A stretch of 64,000 nucleotides of DNA, taken from Acanthosepion esculentum. Lineage: Eukaryota > Mollusca > Cephalopoda > Sepiida > Sepiidae. Numbering within the stretch: position 1 is the stretch's first letter; the number at the start of each line of letters is the position of its first letter. The position numbers and the translations under genes were made by a program. A model generated the notes under the pieces. It did not search any database, was not told where the DNA came from, and was given only the letters and a program-made list of their open reading frames with translations. Of this stretch, positions 1-12,570 are shown in pieces. The DNA lies in NCBI GenBank assembly GCA_964036315.1, contig OZ038511.1, positions 393,729 through 457,728 on the forward strand, written 5' to 3'.

Positions 1-485
1 AAAAAGAAATATTATTAATGCTCCCAATAAAATTAAATTTCAGGATTAAATGACCCATAAGGATTTAATATGCTGCTAAACAAGCAAACATGATTTTATC
101 AAGAGTAAATATTTTCTGCAAAATACTTTGAATTTTCAAGTCTACAAATGAACAAAATTTATGGAATATCTAAAACATGTCACTTACGTTAAGCCATTAG
201 TAATTTCTGTTTCAAGGAAGTATTTGTAATGATGAATATATCATCCTAACTAACAAGGAAGTATTTGTAATGATGAATATATCATCCTAACTAAGAGTTC
301 TTTAAATATAACAAGTAATGAAAAGTGGTTTAAATATGACAATGTGCAATGCAAATGCAGGGGCTTGATAAGAATAAATCTCCAAAACCCGTCCTAAAAA
401 AGCTGAGCTATATTGATGAAAAGTAATGTTATGCATGTGGTGGGATCATTGGCATATTATTGATTTAATCTTCTTAAAACTCAGT
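1..485. other. AT-rich DNA without a recognised gene
   Basis: No coding similarity is visible here apart from the start of the mariner fossil at its right edge. The only structure noticed is the two-copy tandem duplication at 213-294, listed separately. Confidence 0.6.
213..294. repeat. Two-copy tandem duplication, 41-bp period
   Basis: The segment starting caaggaagtatttgtaatga at 213 is repeated head to tail from 254 with essentially no differences through the shared end atcatcctaactaa. Identity this high suggests a recent slip-type duplication. It has no coding role that I can see. Confidence 0.9.
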
Positions 486-960
486 GTAACACTAAAAGCC
501 TATTTATACATTCAGTAGTTGCAACATGTTCATCACAGTTTGCTTATAAAGTGCTCTGTGCTCATCAATAGGGAAAATGTTGTTTGTCATGACAATGCAA
601 GCTTGCATTGAGCAAGAATAAACCTGGAAAAAGTTTGGAATTTGGTCATTCTCCAGCCTCCATATTCACATAACCTTGCACTTACCGATCATCTTTTTCA
701 ATTGCTGCAAAATTCTTTGATAGCGAAAACTTTCTCTAATGAAAACCAGATTCAAGAGTTTGTTGAAAACTTTTTCATATCAGAACCTGTGGAATTTTAC
801 CTAAAAGTTATCAAAGAGCTGCCCAATATGTGGCAACAAGTCATTGCTAATGATGGGGAATATATAATTGAATTAAATAAATACACTTTATTTTATGAAG
901 AATAAATTTGATAAGCCAAAATGAAAATGATTTCTGACTTGACCTAATACTTTAGATACA
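486..960 (+). pseudogene. mariner transposase, C-terminal fragment
   Basis: A broken mariner-family DDD/D transposase (cut-and-paste transposition). Around 565-600 the translation gives VCHDNA, the remnant of the HxDNA catalytic-aspartate block. Past one in-frame stop follows an open stretch (642-905, 87 codons) with LQPPYSHNLALTDHLF, a mutated form of the mariner PPYSPDLAPSDYHLF box, then QNSLIAKTFSNE and LPNMWQQVIANDGEYI, which match the usual mariner C-terminal helices. The third catalytic Asp of the SPDLAPSD box has become Thr-Asp. No helix-turn-helix half or clear terminal repeats remain. The family call is secure; the subfamily is not. Confidence 0.85.
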
Positions 961-3900
961 ACCATGTTCCTGCCAAAATGAATCTTTTCCTAATAAGTAT
1001 AGTTATAAAGTCCCACTGTCGTTGCCAAATTTGGCTGTTTTTCTTCCCTGCAAATCACAAAATAGACATGATGATAAGTTTTCCCAAATCCAATTTTCTA
1101 TCATTTCCTTCTCCTTGTTGATAATTGACATGATCTTCATCTTCATTTGCAGGAAAATTTCTGTTGCTGAGGAATGTTTGACCTTTGACATTACACTGCC
1201 AAAATTTCCAACCACATCACGCACATGTCCCGATAATTTCCGCAGAAGATTCCTCTGGATAGACAAAGTTGAAGGAAAGGCAGTGCCTTCCTAAGATGCA
1301 GAATTCAAAATGGATTTTGGCACATATCAGTTAGAAACAGGAAATGAATTTCCTGCTTAAACTAAAGCTTCTTCCTTGGGTCAAAGACTCAGAGTTTTAC
1401 CAATATTAGTGAATGCTTTCTTTTGACTTAACACAGGAATTTTCCTAAGAGTTCCAAATGTGGTCGATGAAAGGAAATTGCTAGATTTGACACTTTAAGT
1501 CATACATTATCATCATCATCATCATCATTTTTATTTTGTACTTTGTTATTGTTGAATTCAAGAAATGTGGCAGAATTTATATATTTCAGTCAGTGCCTGT
1601 CTTGCATCAAAATGATGCAAATCCAATTGGAATTTCTCTTTTGATGGTTTTCAATAAAGGAAATCAATTTTTAATATGTAGAATGTGCTAAAGAAGGATG
1701 AAAAATACAAGGATTTATAAAAGATTTAGGTCACAAAAACCTTTTGAGTTGCAACGAGTCATAAAAGTTATTTAAAAAACATTCCTGTTTGAAGTTTGTT
1801 GACAGAAGAAGAAATAAATAGATTCAAATTGACTAATGTTATTAAAAATAAAATGACCAAAGTGGGCGGTAAAAATCTACCTATTTTGAAGAAATATGAT
1901 TTTATTCTCATGAGTTTATACAGAAAAAGTAACACGGAAAAAGTGATCTCATAGGAAATAATGATCTCTATTTTTATTGCTATTTTAAATAGGTATTTAA
2001 ATAGCTCATAAGTAGAGTAATACATAATTTGAGATCATTTCAGCCTTTGTCAAATTCACCTTTACAATGCTTTTCTATAGTAAATTTTGGTTCAGCACAG
2101 ATCATTATGGCTGGCATTACTTCACTTGGCAAATGTCTCCAGTATCATAATAAAAACATGTGAAATAAATAACTTTTTTGTTAAAAAATATATTTAAAAT
2201 AAATGCATAAAAATTTTAAAAAAGATAAAAGAAGCCTTTCTTTAAAATCTTTAATACCGTAACAAAGGTTCTATTTTTCTGTGTATTTTTTACAGTAATT
2301 GCAAGGTATTTGCCATCATACTTCAGGCATTTTTAAAGGCAAATCACAAGGAAAATAACAGTTTTATTGTACTTATTATTCTTTAAAAAATATGACTAAA
2401 ATGCGTTTTTAGTGTTCTTTAAGGTTTAGCAATAATTATATTCTTCTACTAGGTATTTAAACTATTTTTATGGTGTTTAAAGCATTTTTAAGGTATTATA
2501 TCTGGTTTATACCAAAAACTTGGTGATAATAAGCTTTTAGAACCAATTAATGATGGAGGACAGGATATTTCTGTATTTATCATTGGTCTGAAGCATTTTT
2601 TATAAATAAAATTGTCTGAAAAGATTGTAACACAAAAGAAGTTTATATTGATAGTTAAGAGATTTCAATAATTTTTTGTTGTCTGTCATTCAAGACAAGA
2701 CAAATCAATTCGGAGGTGAAACTAAATTTTCTCAAGAGAAATTGATATACATCAGTAATTAAGCCAGATCATGAATATTCATATAAAAAGAAAGATAACC
2801 TGATTGAACCGAAACAACTCTTCAAATCTGATTTGTGTCAGCTGTTTAGTATTTTAAATGTGGAAATAAATAGTATTTAAAGTGAAGTCAGATGGTTTGA
2901 TTGGCTGCAGCTTTGAAAATGGTCGACTTGAAATCAACAGAAGAATTGATTGAAATTCCCTTGTTTTAAAATTATCATAAAATAAACATTTTTTTTTATA
3001 TACATAATGATGTGATTTTAGCTCTCCTTTCTTGCGACGGCTCTCAAAAACCTTGACGTGTTGTTGAATTATATGTAAAACAAAGCTCCAAAAACAAAAA
3101 GCAGTAGTAAGTTTTTATGGTTTTGTCCAAATCTGATAGAAAAACATCATGACTTACTGTTTATCATCGAGGACAATATAACAGACATTGAATTTTGCAA
3201 GGAGAGACAATATTTCAGGCATTGTGCCTTCCCAAAATAATGGCCTGAATACAAGGCAAGGAAATTTGCATAGAAAGCAGCCAACTTTTCAAGTAGAATA
3301 ATTTTTCTGCTGATTTTATGAATTTTGGTTTTGTGAGTGCTGATATTAAATTCTTTCTTGTGTAAAAATGATATCACCATCATTTCAATAATTCATTTTT
3401 TGGATGTCTCCCATGAATCTAGCAGCACATCAGTTCCAAATATGAAATTTTCTTTGAAAATGATGAACATGTTCAGGAAAAAAAATATTAAAAATGAAAA
3501 AAACAAACAAAAAAAAAACTATTGTTTGCTTCCAATAAAAATATCACCAAGATCAACAATTTTTTTTAGTTAATATTAGTTTCATTTACAATTTTATTGG
3601 GTCACCAAAATTTTTGCTGATATATTATGAGAAAAACTAAATCTGATCTTGCTTTGGTCAGATCCTCTATTGAAATAAAAAAAAATATTTTACAGAAAAG
3701 ACCAAAATTAATACAGGAAATAAAATATTCATCGTAGACTCTATTTTCAAATGCATTAAACAGCATCTTTTATCCAAAAATGATTATCCTGGGTATGACA
3801 AAAAACTAGATTTTAAGGAGTGTGGAACCACCTCTTAGTTGCTGTTGTCCCCAGGTTAAAACATTATGAAAGTATAAAAATAGATTTTTATAGTAAATAT
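961..3900. other. Gene-free AT-rich stretch
   Basis: Short ORFs on both strands near 1003-1294 overlap in opposite senses and match no family I recognise. A short (ATC)n tract lies at about 1508-1530. Otherwise nothing is identifiable. Confidence 0.5.
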
Positions 3901-4090
3901 ACCAGCAAAAAAAAAAAAATGATTACTTGAAAAAGAAATGAAGAAAAAAATATTACCAGCAATACATTTTTGAAAAAGAAATAACGAAGAAAAAATATTA
4001 CCAGCAATACATTTTTGAAAAAGAAATAAAGAAGAAAAAATATTACCAGCAATACATTTTTTGAAAAAAAAAAAAAAAGAAAAAAATATT
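3901..4090. repeat. Minisatellite, 45-bp period
   Basis: Units beginning accagcaatacattttt start at 3955, 4000 and 4045 (exact 45-bp spacing), with a degenerate unit from 3901. Each carries an A-rich half ending gaagaaaaaatatt, and length variation is confined to the poly-A runs. No coding content. Confidence 0.9.
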
Positions 4091-4379
4091 AATACATATT
4101 CTTTTCATATGAACCTATCCTAAAAATCTTGTCAGCATTTAATAACCCATTGAAGTCTATATGCCTTAAAACAAACTAAAACCAAAAATTATTTTTTTCC
4201 AGTTTTTTAATCAATTCATTTTTTAGAGATCTTAGGAAGCCTTTATGAAACATTTCCTGAACACATTAAATTTCTTGGCTTTTTCCAACCAAATTCTAAA
4301 AACCAAACTCATGTCTGTTGCAAAATGAAGGAAATACAAAAAGAAAAAGAAGTGGTGACAAAAGGGGCAAGGCAGAAGG

Positions 4380-4625
4380 GGCAAGAAGACTGTTAGGTTT
4401 AGGGTTTCAAGTTCTAGTCTCAGTATTGCCCCATGGATTGCTAAAGTGTTGATTAATGAAGTTGGTGACAAAAGTAATTGTGAGTTTGATATGTGCGTTG
4501 TATGGATAAATTCGAAATAGGATTAACAATAACTGAATAATTAATCAACACAAGATATTCCTAGATTTAGACAGCAGCAGAGTGAGAATTCTCTACCCAC
4601 TTTAAAGTTCAAAAATTTAATGGTT
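4380..4625 (+). mobile_element. tRNA-derived SINE (degenerate)
   Basis: A box-B-like sequence (aattgtgagtttgatatgtg) lies at about 4478, preceded by a tRNA-like head. The downstream body (atattcctagatttagac) aligns with the body of the SINE at 33.62-33.8 kb (atatccctagacatagg). Family placement rests on this cross-match within the window. The box A half is weak. Confidence 0.55.
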
Positions 4626-4635
4626 ACCTGGAGAC

Positions 4636-4760
4636 TTGAAGAAGTTTGGAGAACACAACAGTCAAAACATTGTGCTCGTAACAACAAAGATAAGGACATT
4701 AATCTTAATATAAATAATGTTAACTCCTCATTATAGATATTCTTGCTTTCTTAAACACAA
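4636..4760 (+). repeat. Dispersed repeat 'D' (copy 1)
   Basis: The segment acattgtgctcgtaacaac / aaagataaggacattaatc / ttaatataaataatgttaac is shared with an inverted pair at 50.4-50.9 kb. The upstream edge resembles ctgatgaaga-ctggagtacg at 37.45 kb. Probably the tail of a retroelement; the owner is unknown. Confidence 0.7.
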
Positions 4761-5436
4761 AGCTGATAATACTCCCTTCTTATGTCCAGATGATCAGTGT
4801 GATATGACTGATTCTCTATGATCAAACTTGTAATTACCATAACATCATTTACATGTGGCTGATGAATATTATGTTACTATGTATGTCCAGTGAGTAAATG
4901 TCACACAATCAAGTATATCTAGCTGGTAAGTACTATCTTACTGTCTTCATTTAGCTTGTAACTATTTTGTGAGCATATATATCCAGCTGTGAACTGTTAA
5001 GACACCATAGATGTGTGGCTGTTAATTGGTATGTCATTGGTTATAAGCAGCTGTTGAATTTTATACCCTCAAGTCCTTCCAGACAATAAGCAGCATGCTG
5101 TCTTGCCAGCTCTAAACTCTGTACAACCAGGTGATAAATCTGATGCCACCTAGTGGAACGTGTCTTTTTCAGACACAGATGAATAAACACATCCAAAATA
5201 TAGTGTTCAAAAACCATCTACAGATGTCTTTATATGTCGATCTTGATTCCTTTTATGTCCTTCTGTGCTTGAAACGAGTCCAATTATCAACTCATAAATC
5301 TGGTAGATGTGTTGGCCACCTCTCAGGTACTTTAAGTTGCCTCAGTTTCTTATTTATGATATTAAAAACAATTAAAAAAATTTGTTTGAAAATGAAATGT
5401 TTTTCCCAAGGTAATTGGTGGAGAAGGGGTTAATAC
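4761..5436. other. No recognised feature
   Basis: AT-rich sequence with tgtccag/atgtggctg-like phrases that look vaguely repetitive (4785-5060). I could not define a period or a coding frame. Confidence 0.4.
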
Positions 5437-5890
5437 CAAAAACATGACATGAAGTGGAAAGATTATATTAAATCAATTGCTAGGTCTGCTACCAGGAAAC
5501 TTGGTTCACTGTGTCGTGCTAGACAATTTTTCTCACCAGGATCTATTTTACACATTTATAAGTCTACCATTCATCCATTTATTGAATATTGTTCTCACAT
5601 TTGGTCTGGTGCTTCTGCTATGTATTTAGAGATTCTTGATAAAATACAATGAAGAAACAGAGAAGTTATCAGTCCTGATCTGGCAACTTTGGCTTCAGTC
5701 ACTTTCCCATCACCATGTTGTAGTTTCTCTGTCTTTTCTAGAAATATTTTCATGGTAATTGTTCTGATGCACTTTCCTCTATGGTACATAGACCTTACGA
5801 ATTCAAATGCAGTACTAGATTGGCAGCAAAGTTTCATTTTACAGTTGAAATGCCTAGATGTAACTGTAAGTTCTATGTTAACAGTTTAAA
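5437..5890 (+). pseudogene. Non-LTR retrotransposon RT, C-terminal fragment (copy a)
   Basis: A fragment of the post-catalytic part of a Jockey/CR1-type non-LTR reverse transcriptase. The open part (5449-5652) reads MKWKDYIKSIARSATRKLG, then RARQFFSPGSILHIYKSTI and EYCSHIWSGAS, the standard 'LKW..HI..IA..A..KLG' and 'YKS.IRP..EYCSHIW.GA' signatures. After a stop and frameshifts, 5689-5880 still gives HGNCSDALSSMVHRPYEFK and STRLAAKFHF. The catalytic palm is missing, so this is a 5'-truncated dead copy. The same family supplies 6.06-6.49, 17.95-18.2 (reverse) and 49.6-50.35 kb. Confidence 0.85.
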
Positions 5891-6061
5891 TTAGATTTAT
5901 ATAAAATAACATTAAACTAAAGATCCATGTCTGGTCATTCAAAAGCCTTTTTGAAATGCTGAAGAAAAGTCTGTGGTTACAAATACATAATGTGGTTACA
6001 AATACATAACACTGAACTGTTTAAATATTTAAGTAGCTTAAAAATCCTTGCTTTGAATATT

Positions 6062-6490
6062 ACTTCCACTTCTGGTGCTTCTACTCTATATTTAAAGATT
6101 CTTGATAAAATACAAAGAATCATCTAGAATGTTATTCATCCTAACCTGGCATCTCAACTTGAGTTACTTTCCCCTATGGTACCTAAACTTTATGAATTTA
6201 AGCATAGTATTAGATTGGCAGCAATGTTTCATCATTTTACTAGATGCAACTGTAAGTTCTATGATAAGTTTCTTTTCTCACACTTCTCACTTGTGGAACT
6301 TTTGTGTGGCCTCTTTGATCTTCCAAAATTTAAATTCAGTATTAATTGTTATCTTCTGTCTTTTTAATTCCTGTCCTTTTATTCTCCTCTCCCCTTAATG
6401 TTTCTCTTTTTCTCTTTACACTCAGTAATACTTTGTCTCTTAATGACTTTATTGCCTTGCTTGGGGTGAAATGATTAAAAAAATAAAACA
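6062..6490 (+). pseudogene. Non-LTR retrotransposon RT 3' end (copy b)
   Basis: A second fragment of the element at 5.44 kb. It restarts inside the same region (ttctggtgcttct at 6070 matches 5607) and runs further 3': YEFKHSIRLAAMFHHFTRCN, CKFYDKFLFSHFSLVELLCG, then a stop at about 6365 and a T/C-rich 3' UTR ending in ccttgcttggggtgaaatg. The final phrase recurs in reverse complement at 17.97 kb, which fixes the 3' end of the family. No intact reading frame. Confidence 0.82.
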
Positions 6491-9357
6491 AAACTTTGTA
6501 TGACCAATTGATCTTTTTTTATGCCACCTATCATTACAAAACTTTTTACCAATTTTCATTGTTAATATAAAATGACTTGCCACTGGTATTTATTCTGGTG
6601 CTGATTTCTGGTATGTTCTAGATTGAAACTTTGCATCATTCAGTTGCAAGTTAAATGTTGATGTTTTGTCCACAAATGAATACATTAAAGATGGAAGATG
6701 CAAAGTTGCACATTTGCCATGAATTTCAGAAAGGAGTAAAAGTGTCAGAACTGCAACAAAACATTCAGAAGGTTTTTATTTTGGATCATGCTGCAGCTCT
6801 GACACTGATCTCATAAGCAACCAATCAAAATGTTTTGACTGGTTAGTAAGCAATGGTTGAAATAGACTTTAAAAGGCTTCAATTACTACATTTTTTTTAT
6901 ATCAACACACTCAGTTCAACTGAATTGTGATCTTTGGAATTGAGAACCTTTTTTAAAACTTAGCTTTTAAAAAATAAAAATAAACATTTATTCTTAAAGT
7001 CTCTGATAAAAACTGAAGGGAAACTTTGTTGGCTAAACTTGCAGTGAAGAAGTATTTTAATGAAAATGACTAATATTTGTCAAGGAAGAATGATATATGC
7101 TTGTAATAAAAGAGGCTTTTACGGTGTTTCTCTTCCAAAATCAGATTTTCCAACTGTTCACCAGTTTGGTTATTGAAAATGTTTGTTTAGAATTTGAACT
7201 GTCATGAATATAGCCAGTTACAATGTCAATAAAACTAATGATTAAAATCTTGGCCCTGATAAAGTCTTGAAGCATTGAAAAAGCACCACTTCTTTGTTGG
7301 AAGACTAGAGATTTTACATCTTAGTCTTTTTACATCTTCCTTCTTTTCCAAGTCTCCATTCTTTAATATTTAGTCAAACTCTTGCTGTTTGACTTTATAT
7401 TGTTTATTGAAAGTCATTTTACATTGATTATAAGACAAGATACATTTCTGAATTCAAAGTATATAGGACTTAAGGGATTAAATATGTTTTTTTTTACAAT
7501 GGCATGCAAAGCAATGAAATTCCGCTCTTAGAAGGTACAAGTATAGGGTCATATGTTTTGTTCTTTGCATATTGGAATTTGACATTTTAGCACTCATAAA
7601 TTACTCATAAATGCAGAAGCATCAATAAAAGACATTGTTACAGGTCTTACACTCTTGGAAATTAGTACAAATGTGCAGAAAATCTTTTTTTAACATGTTT
7701 CTTTATCAAAGATTTCTTTAAAAATAAAACCTGTTGTAACTAAGAGAAAATATAGCAGCTACTGATGCTATTGTCCCAACAGTGATTATAAACTCGGTAG
7801 ATGGATAAATTATTGTCTTGCATCTTATATCCCATCATTAACCTGTGAAATGACAAGGTCAAGATGACAAAAGATTGAACCTGATTTAGAATTTGCAAAT
7901 GAGATTGCTGCAGCTTATAACAAAATTCTATTTCTTCTAACAATAATCAGATCAGTTTTCACACTCAAAGGTCAGTATTGTATGGTAAACCTACTTAAAT
8001 GTATCACCTGACAATAGAAAATATGTAAATAAGACAGGAAATTTAAACCTATCAAAAGTGAGATAGGACTTAGTTTGATGAAAAAGGAATGGGTTTTAAA
8101 TGATTCTTCATCTTAATGAAGTGACATATGATATGAGACAAATTCCTGACTACAAAACACAAACATTTGAAAAGTGAATGGTCCTGTTTTTATAAGTTTC
8201 ACTGGTTTATCATTAAAAATAAACTGACACTGTTGACTGTGGCTCATCATAAGAGCCTAACATAAAAATAGATTTTATACACAAAATGATGTTGAAACCA
8301 AATTAAAAAAAAGATGCTTACTATTTTTAAAGACTGTTAAACTACAAAACAAAAGAAATAATTACACAAATGATTTTTTTTTCATTTTTTTAAGACAAAA
8401 GTAAGAGACATTTGTTGATAGCTTCAGAAAAATCCTGAATGTTTTCCAAAAGCCAGACAAATTTTTTTTTTGTATTGGTGGCTTGTTGCAAAATGAACTT
8501 GACATTTCCTAATTAAGTTACTGTCATTTGAAATACATTATACCAGGTGAAAACATATGTTCATTTATAAAAAAAAAATATAAAAAATTAGAAATCGATG
8601 TCTAGGTGGGAAGAGAAAACCCAGATATGTTGAATGAATTTCTTGTAGTTTAAATTTAGTTATGAGTTTTTTGGATGCCTTGGGGAGCTGAAGTCATTTT
8701 CAGATCATCTTTGAACAGAAGCTTAGGCCAACTGAATACATCTAATATTTAGAATACTGGTTATCATATTTTAAAAAGTATAGGCAAGTCTGTCTGGTTG
8801 CAAAATATATATTCCTAAACACTTAAGAGAAGTATCTATAAAGATAGACATGTCTACATTATAGTTACAAATTTTACTAAATGTTCTTGATTTTATGATA
8901 AATGTTTTCTTCCTCTAGAGAGTTTAACTGTAATATCATTTTAGTATTTACTTCAACAATAATTATTTTCTTCTCAAACTGAAATCTTAAGCCAATCAAG
9001 AAATAGCCATTAAATAAAAATAGTAAAAACATCCCTGGAAATAAAAGATAAAAAATATTGTTGTTGTGTCTTTAAGAATTTGATAAAATTGTTAATTTAA
9101 AAAATAAAGTAAAATAAATCTTATTAAATTCAGCTTAAATTTATCTTCTTTTTGAAAAGAATCTAAATGAAATTGGATAGATAAAAAAGAAAATTAAAAT
9201 TCCCAGCATCCTTCATCATGTGCATGTGTAGTTGTGCCATCATAAATTAATTATGATGAAGTCCTAAAGGAGAAAACATGTGACAAGAAAACTTTTTTCC
9301 ACTTTGTCATAGAGTTTTCTCTCTCTATATATGTGTGTATTTGTGATGGATAAATGG
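6491..9357. other. Gene-free AT-rich stretch
   Basis: No protein family, RNA gene or clear terminal repeats seen. The ORFs present are short and match no family I recognise. Confidence 0.5.
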
Positions 9358-10220
9358 TGTGAGGGATAAATTGTCATCTAAATTATGCAGAAACGAAAAT
9401 GACACTGACATCTTACTTTAACAGATATATTTACCAAAATAATACAAAAATATCTTGAAATACTAAAGAGTAGATTTATTCAAGAAAAATCACTATTGGC
9501 TTCAATCACACCATCCAGATAACTTTGGAATCTCTTGCAACTCTTCTGGATGGTCTCTTTAAGTTGGTAAATACTGCCATAATCCTTGCCTTCAGTTTAT
9601 CTTTATTGTTCCACAAAGTTCTGTTGGTCCCTTACTCAACTGTGCCCCACATATAATAATCAAGGGAGTTGCAGTCTGGGGAGTTAGGTGGCCAGATATA
9701 AGGGGTGATATGGTTGCCGAAATTGTTTCACAGCCATGACTAGGTTCTCCTGCTTGTGTGACATGTTGAAGAGTCCTGTTGTCAGGCATAGAGTGTTCCA
9801 GCAGTCACCCTCTTGGCCCAGGGCAGCACCACCTCCTCAAGGCACTTGATGTAGACCTCCGTGTTGAGTCTGAGGCCCTCACCAACAAATTTGGAAACTC
9901 TTTTCTCATCAGAACAATCAGTGAGAGTTTTCCGAGCTGTCATACCTTTGTAATCACCATTAGACTCCTCCAACTCTTTCTGAATCCTCTGCACAGTCCT
10001 CAGATTGATACCCAAAAACTCTGAAATGTTTCTATTGAAGCTTCTGGCATGTATATCAAGCAATACAACATGCTGTTTCCAAATTTCTGGTCAGTAAATT
10101 GTTCTTTTTTTCACAGACAGTGCCCAAATCACCCTACTTTACTGTGCAGTTGGTAAAATCAAAAATAAACAATGCATGTGCATGAAATTCAAAATTTAAA
10201 ATGGTGACAATTTACCCATT
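9358..10220 (-). mobile_element. Internally deleted mariner, copy 1
   Basis: Inverted ends are visible: gggataaattgtcatctaaa at 9363 and, reversed, gggtaaattgtcaccatttt ending about 10217. On the minus strand 10063-9782 encodes the helix-turn-helix half (RNISEFLGINLRTVQRIQKE, then DEKRVSKFVGE). It jumps directly to GLRLNTEVYIKCLEEVVLPW, and continues in broken frames with VWGT and the C-terminal RFRSRLE-type block near 9500. The DDD/D catalytic centre normally between KFVGE and GLRLN is deleted, so the protein cannot be active. The element is about 0.86 kb, shorter than a full mariner of about 1.3 kb. It could be moved in trans. Two sister copies (19.4 and 36.65 kb) share the same junction. 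Confidence 0.88.
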
Positions 10221-10239
10221 ATACTCTGTATAATGTGTA

Positions 10240-10400
10240 TGAACACTCAAGTCAACACCAAATTGTGACAGTCTGTTTCATGCTTGTATGCAATTTTCAG
10301 GTGATGTGTGTTGCATTTTGACTTGATTATATATGCTGGCCAGTAGTGCATTATGGGTAGCAAAATCTATTGTATTATACTAATGGTTATTGGTGGTGGG
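10240..10400 (-). repeat. Repeat 'H' copy 1, hammerhead-like core degraded
   Basis: Reading the minus strand: cacctgaaaattgc, agcatgaaacagactgtcac, then a diverged form of the gtgttgacttcaatgttcac tail. The extended module (agtgcattatgggtag, ggttattggtggtggggga) follows on the plus strand. The ribozyme-like core is CTGAAAA here, so any activity is lost. It abuts the right end of the mariner above. Confidence 0.75.
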
Positions 10401-12204
10401 GGATTAACAGTTATATTTCAAATTATTCTAGAGACTATTGAGTAGAAATAAATGTGTATCTAAATGCCATTATTTATAGATATAGTACAGTGTTGTTTGT
10501 TAACTTTTTACAAAATTATTTCTTATTGATTACATAATTACTTATCATTATTATTGCATTTACTTGTAATTGTGTACATTTGTAGTTTGTTAATTTGCTT
10601 ATTATTTACTTAATTTGTTTGTTTATTCTTTTTTTTTGTTACTATTTTTGGCGGTGGGTGGGGAGGCTGATTATCATATTTGTTCAGTTTAAAATATGTT
10701 ACATTATCCGTGTTGTATACAGATGTATTTTCCTATGTATTTCAGTGTTATCTGGTTTTTGTTTGTAATTATCCATATACTGTGAATTTCCACATATAAA
10801 GTGACCGTGATAAAAACAAGACCCCAAATCTATGTAAATTTTTGTGATATGTGATACCTGTGGTATAAGATGACTGACAGTGACCCATATGACAAAACTG
10901 TAAATGATAATGTTTATGCTGGGCTCTTTGTGTCAGATAGTGATGATCATAATAATTTTAAAGGGTTTTGATTATGCATGTTGATGTCTCATGCTTTTTT
11001 TTATTCTGTGATGAGAAATAAAGATTTTATGGCATCTTCAATGTTTTGTTGCTTAACACTGCCTAAAAATACCGTATAATTTATGTTACTGAAAAATAAA
11101 GTTTACATGTTATCGTAAATGTTGTTATTTAACACTACTATGAGAAATAATGATTGGTGGGAATGCATCCGTAATATTTGTTTACATTTGCATGTTGCTC
11201 AGCAGACCTTTTGCAATTTGTTGTGTAGTCAACTCTTGAATATTGCATTTTAATTTGAAATCAAGAATTAAATTAGTTTTATTATATTTATAATTGTATA
11301 CAGCATTATAAAACAAATAGTTTCAACTAGAAATATTTACATTGGTCGTTACCATACCAAGGCAGTTGTTAGCCTACATTGGTCTATGGTACAAATATAC
11401 TAGCCTACTCACCAGTGCTGATACACCACAGGATTTGAGGTTAGCTTTCTGTAACTGTTGTAATAGATGATCCCCTATTTGGGGGGGTAATTTAATATTT
11501 AAAGGTTGCCTTGTATATGGAAATATACAGTATGTTTAGAAAGAGTTGTGCTGTTTGCATATTTACTATTTGGAAAGGAAGTTTTGTGTGCATAGTTTCT
11601 TTGTTTCCAGTGTCCTTCAGTTACTCCTTTGTATATTTATTTTTCATTATCTACTGAGATTTTACAGCAGCTTGGTATATTGTTTTGCATGCATTTGCCA
11701 TTTAAGGGACTTTCCTATTTTGCATTGCAGTTAGAGGCTAGTTTGATTTGTGCCGGTGTTCTGTTGGTTATTTTTCTGTTGTGCATTTTTATTATTTGTC
11801 ATGTTCCCCTGCACAACTCTATCTGATTTTTACTGTTTCTATTGAATATCTTGTGAAGAGTGCTTGATGCGGAGAAGTTTTTGTGTATGAGTTTGTTGAA
11901 TATTTGTCCTAGGTTTGTTTTTATTTTTTGTTGCATTTCTAACCTTAACTTTAGGTATTATTTAATTGAATAATCAAATGTAAATAAACATTCAGTTGTA
12001 TGTAAAACTATTCAACTTTCAGATGATTTTGTTATTTTTTTCCTATTATTCAAAATTTGATTTCATAGCATTTATCTACTCCATTAGTAAAGCAGTTTAA
12101 TGTGTGAATTGATAATATATAAAAAAAGTTAGAAATTATTTTATTCCTATAATATTAATACATTATCCTACTGACTTTTCATAGATATTTGATCCTCTGT
12201 ATAC
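10401..12204. other. No recognised feature
   Basis: T-rich on this strand, with many short open frames and no recognised family. A G-run lies at 11480-11488. Confidence 0.5.
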
Positions 12205-12570
12205 TTAACTGAGGTTCTTTCGTGACTGATAAACATGTTTATAAAAATACTCAGTAATATTCAATAAGGCTTTTATGTATCTCTGGAGTGTAAAAGATTT
12301 TTTGAAAGAATGGACTTTTTCAATTTTTTCCTGAATTTTGGTCTGTTCCCCAGTATCTGTTACACTAAAGTGACTCCTACAAAATGAGGTGTATGAAGAA
12401 TAGTTCCAAATCATTCAATGTTTTCAATTCTAGCCACAAATGTTCAATTGAATTTAGTCCCAGCAATTGAGATGACCCTAATCATCCTAATCTTATTCTT
12501 CTTTGACCATTCTGAAATGGGTGTAGATGTCTTTGGGTCATTGTCTTGTTGGAAGATGAATTGTCAATGA
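12205..12570 (-). pseudogene. Tc1-like transposase C-terminal fragment
   Basis: Reverse complement of about 12400-12560 reads IFQQDNDPKTSTPISEWSKK then NKIRMIRV, the second catalytic Asp block of Tc1 elements (QQDNDPKH.S..). After a frameshift comes LLGLNSIEHLWLELKTLND, matching SPDLNPIEHLW.ELK, the block with the final acidic residue. The 69-codon open stretch downstream (12414-12205) is poorly conserved. The N-terminal domain and inverted repeats are absent. Confidence 0.82.
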
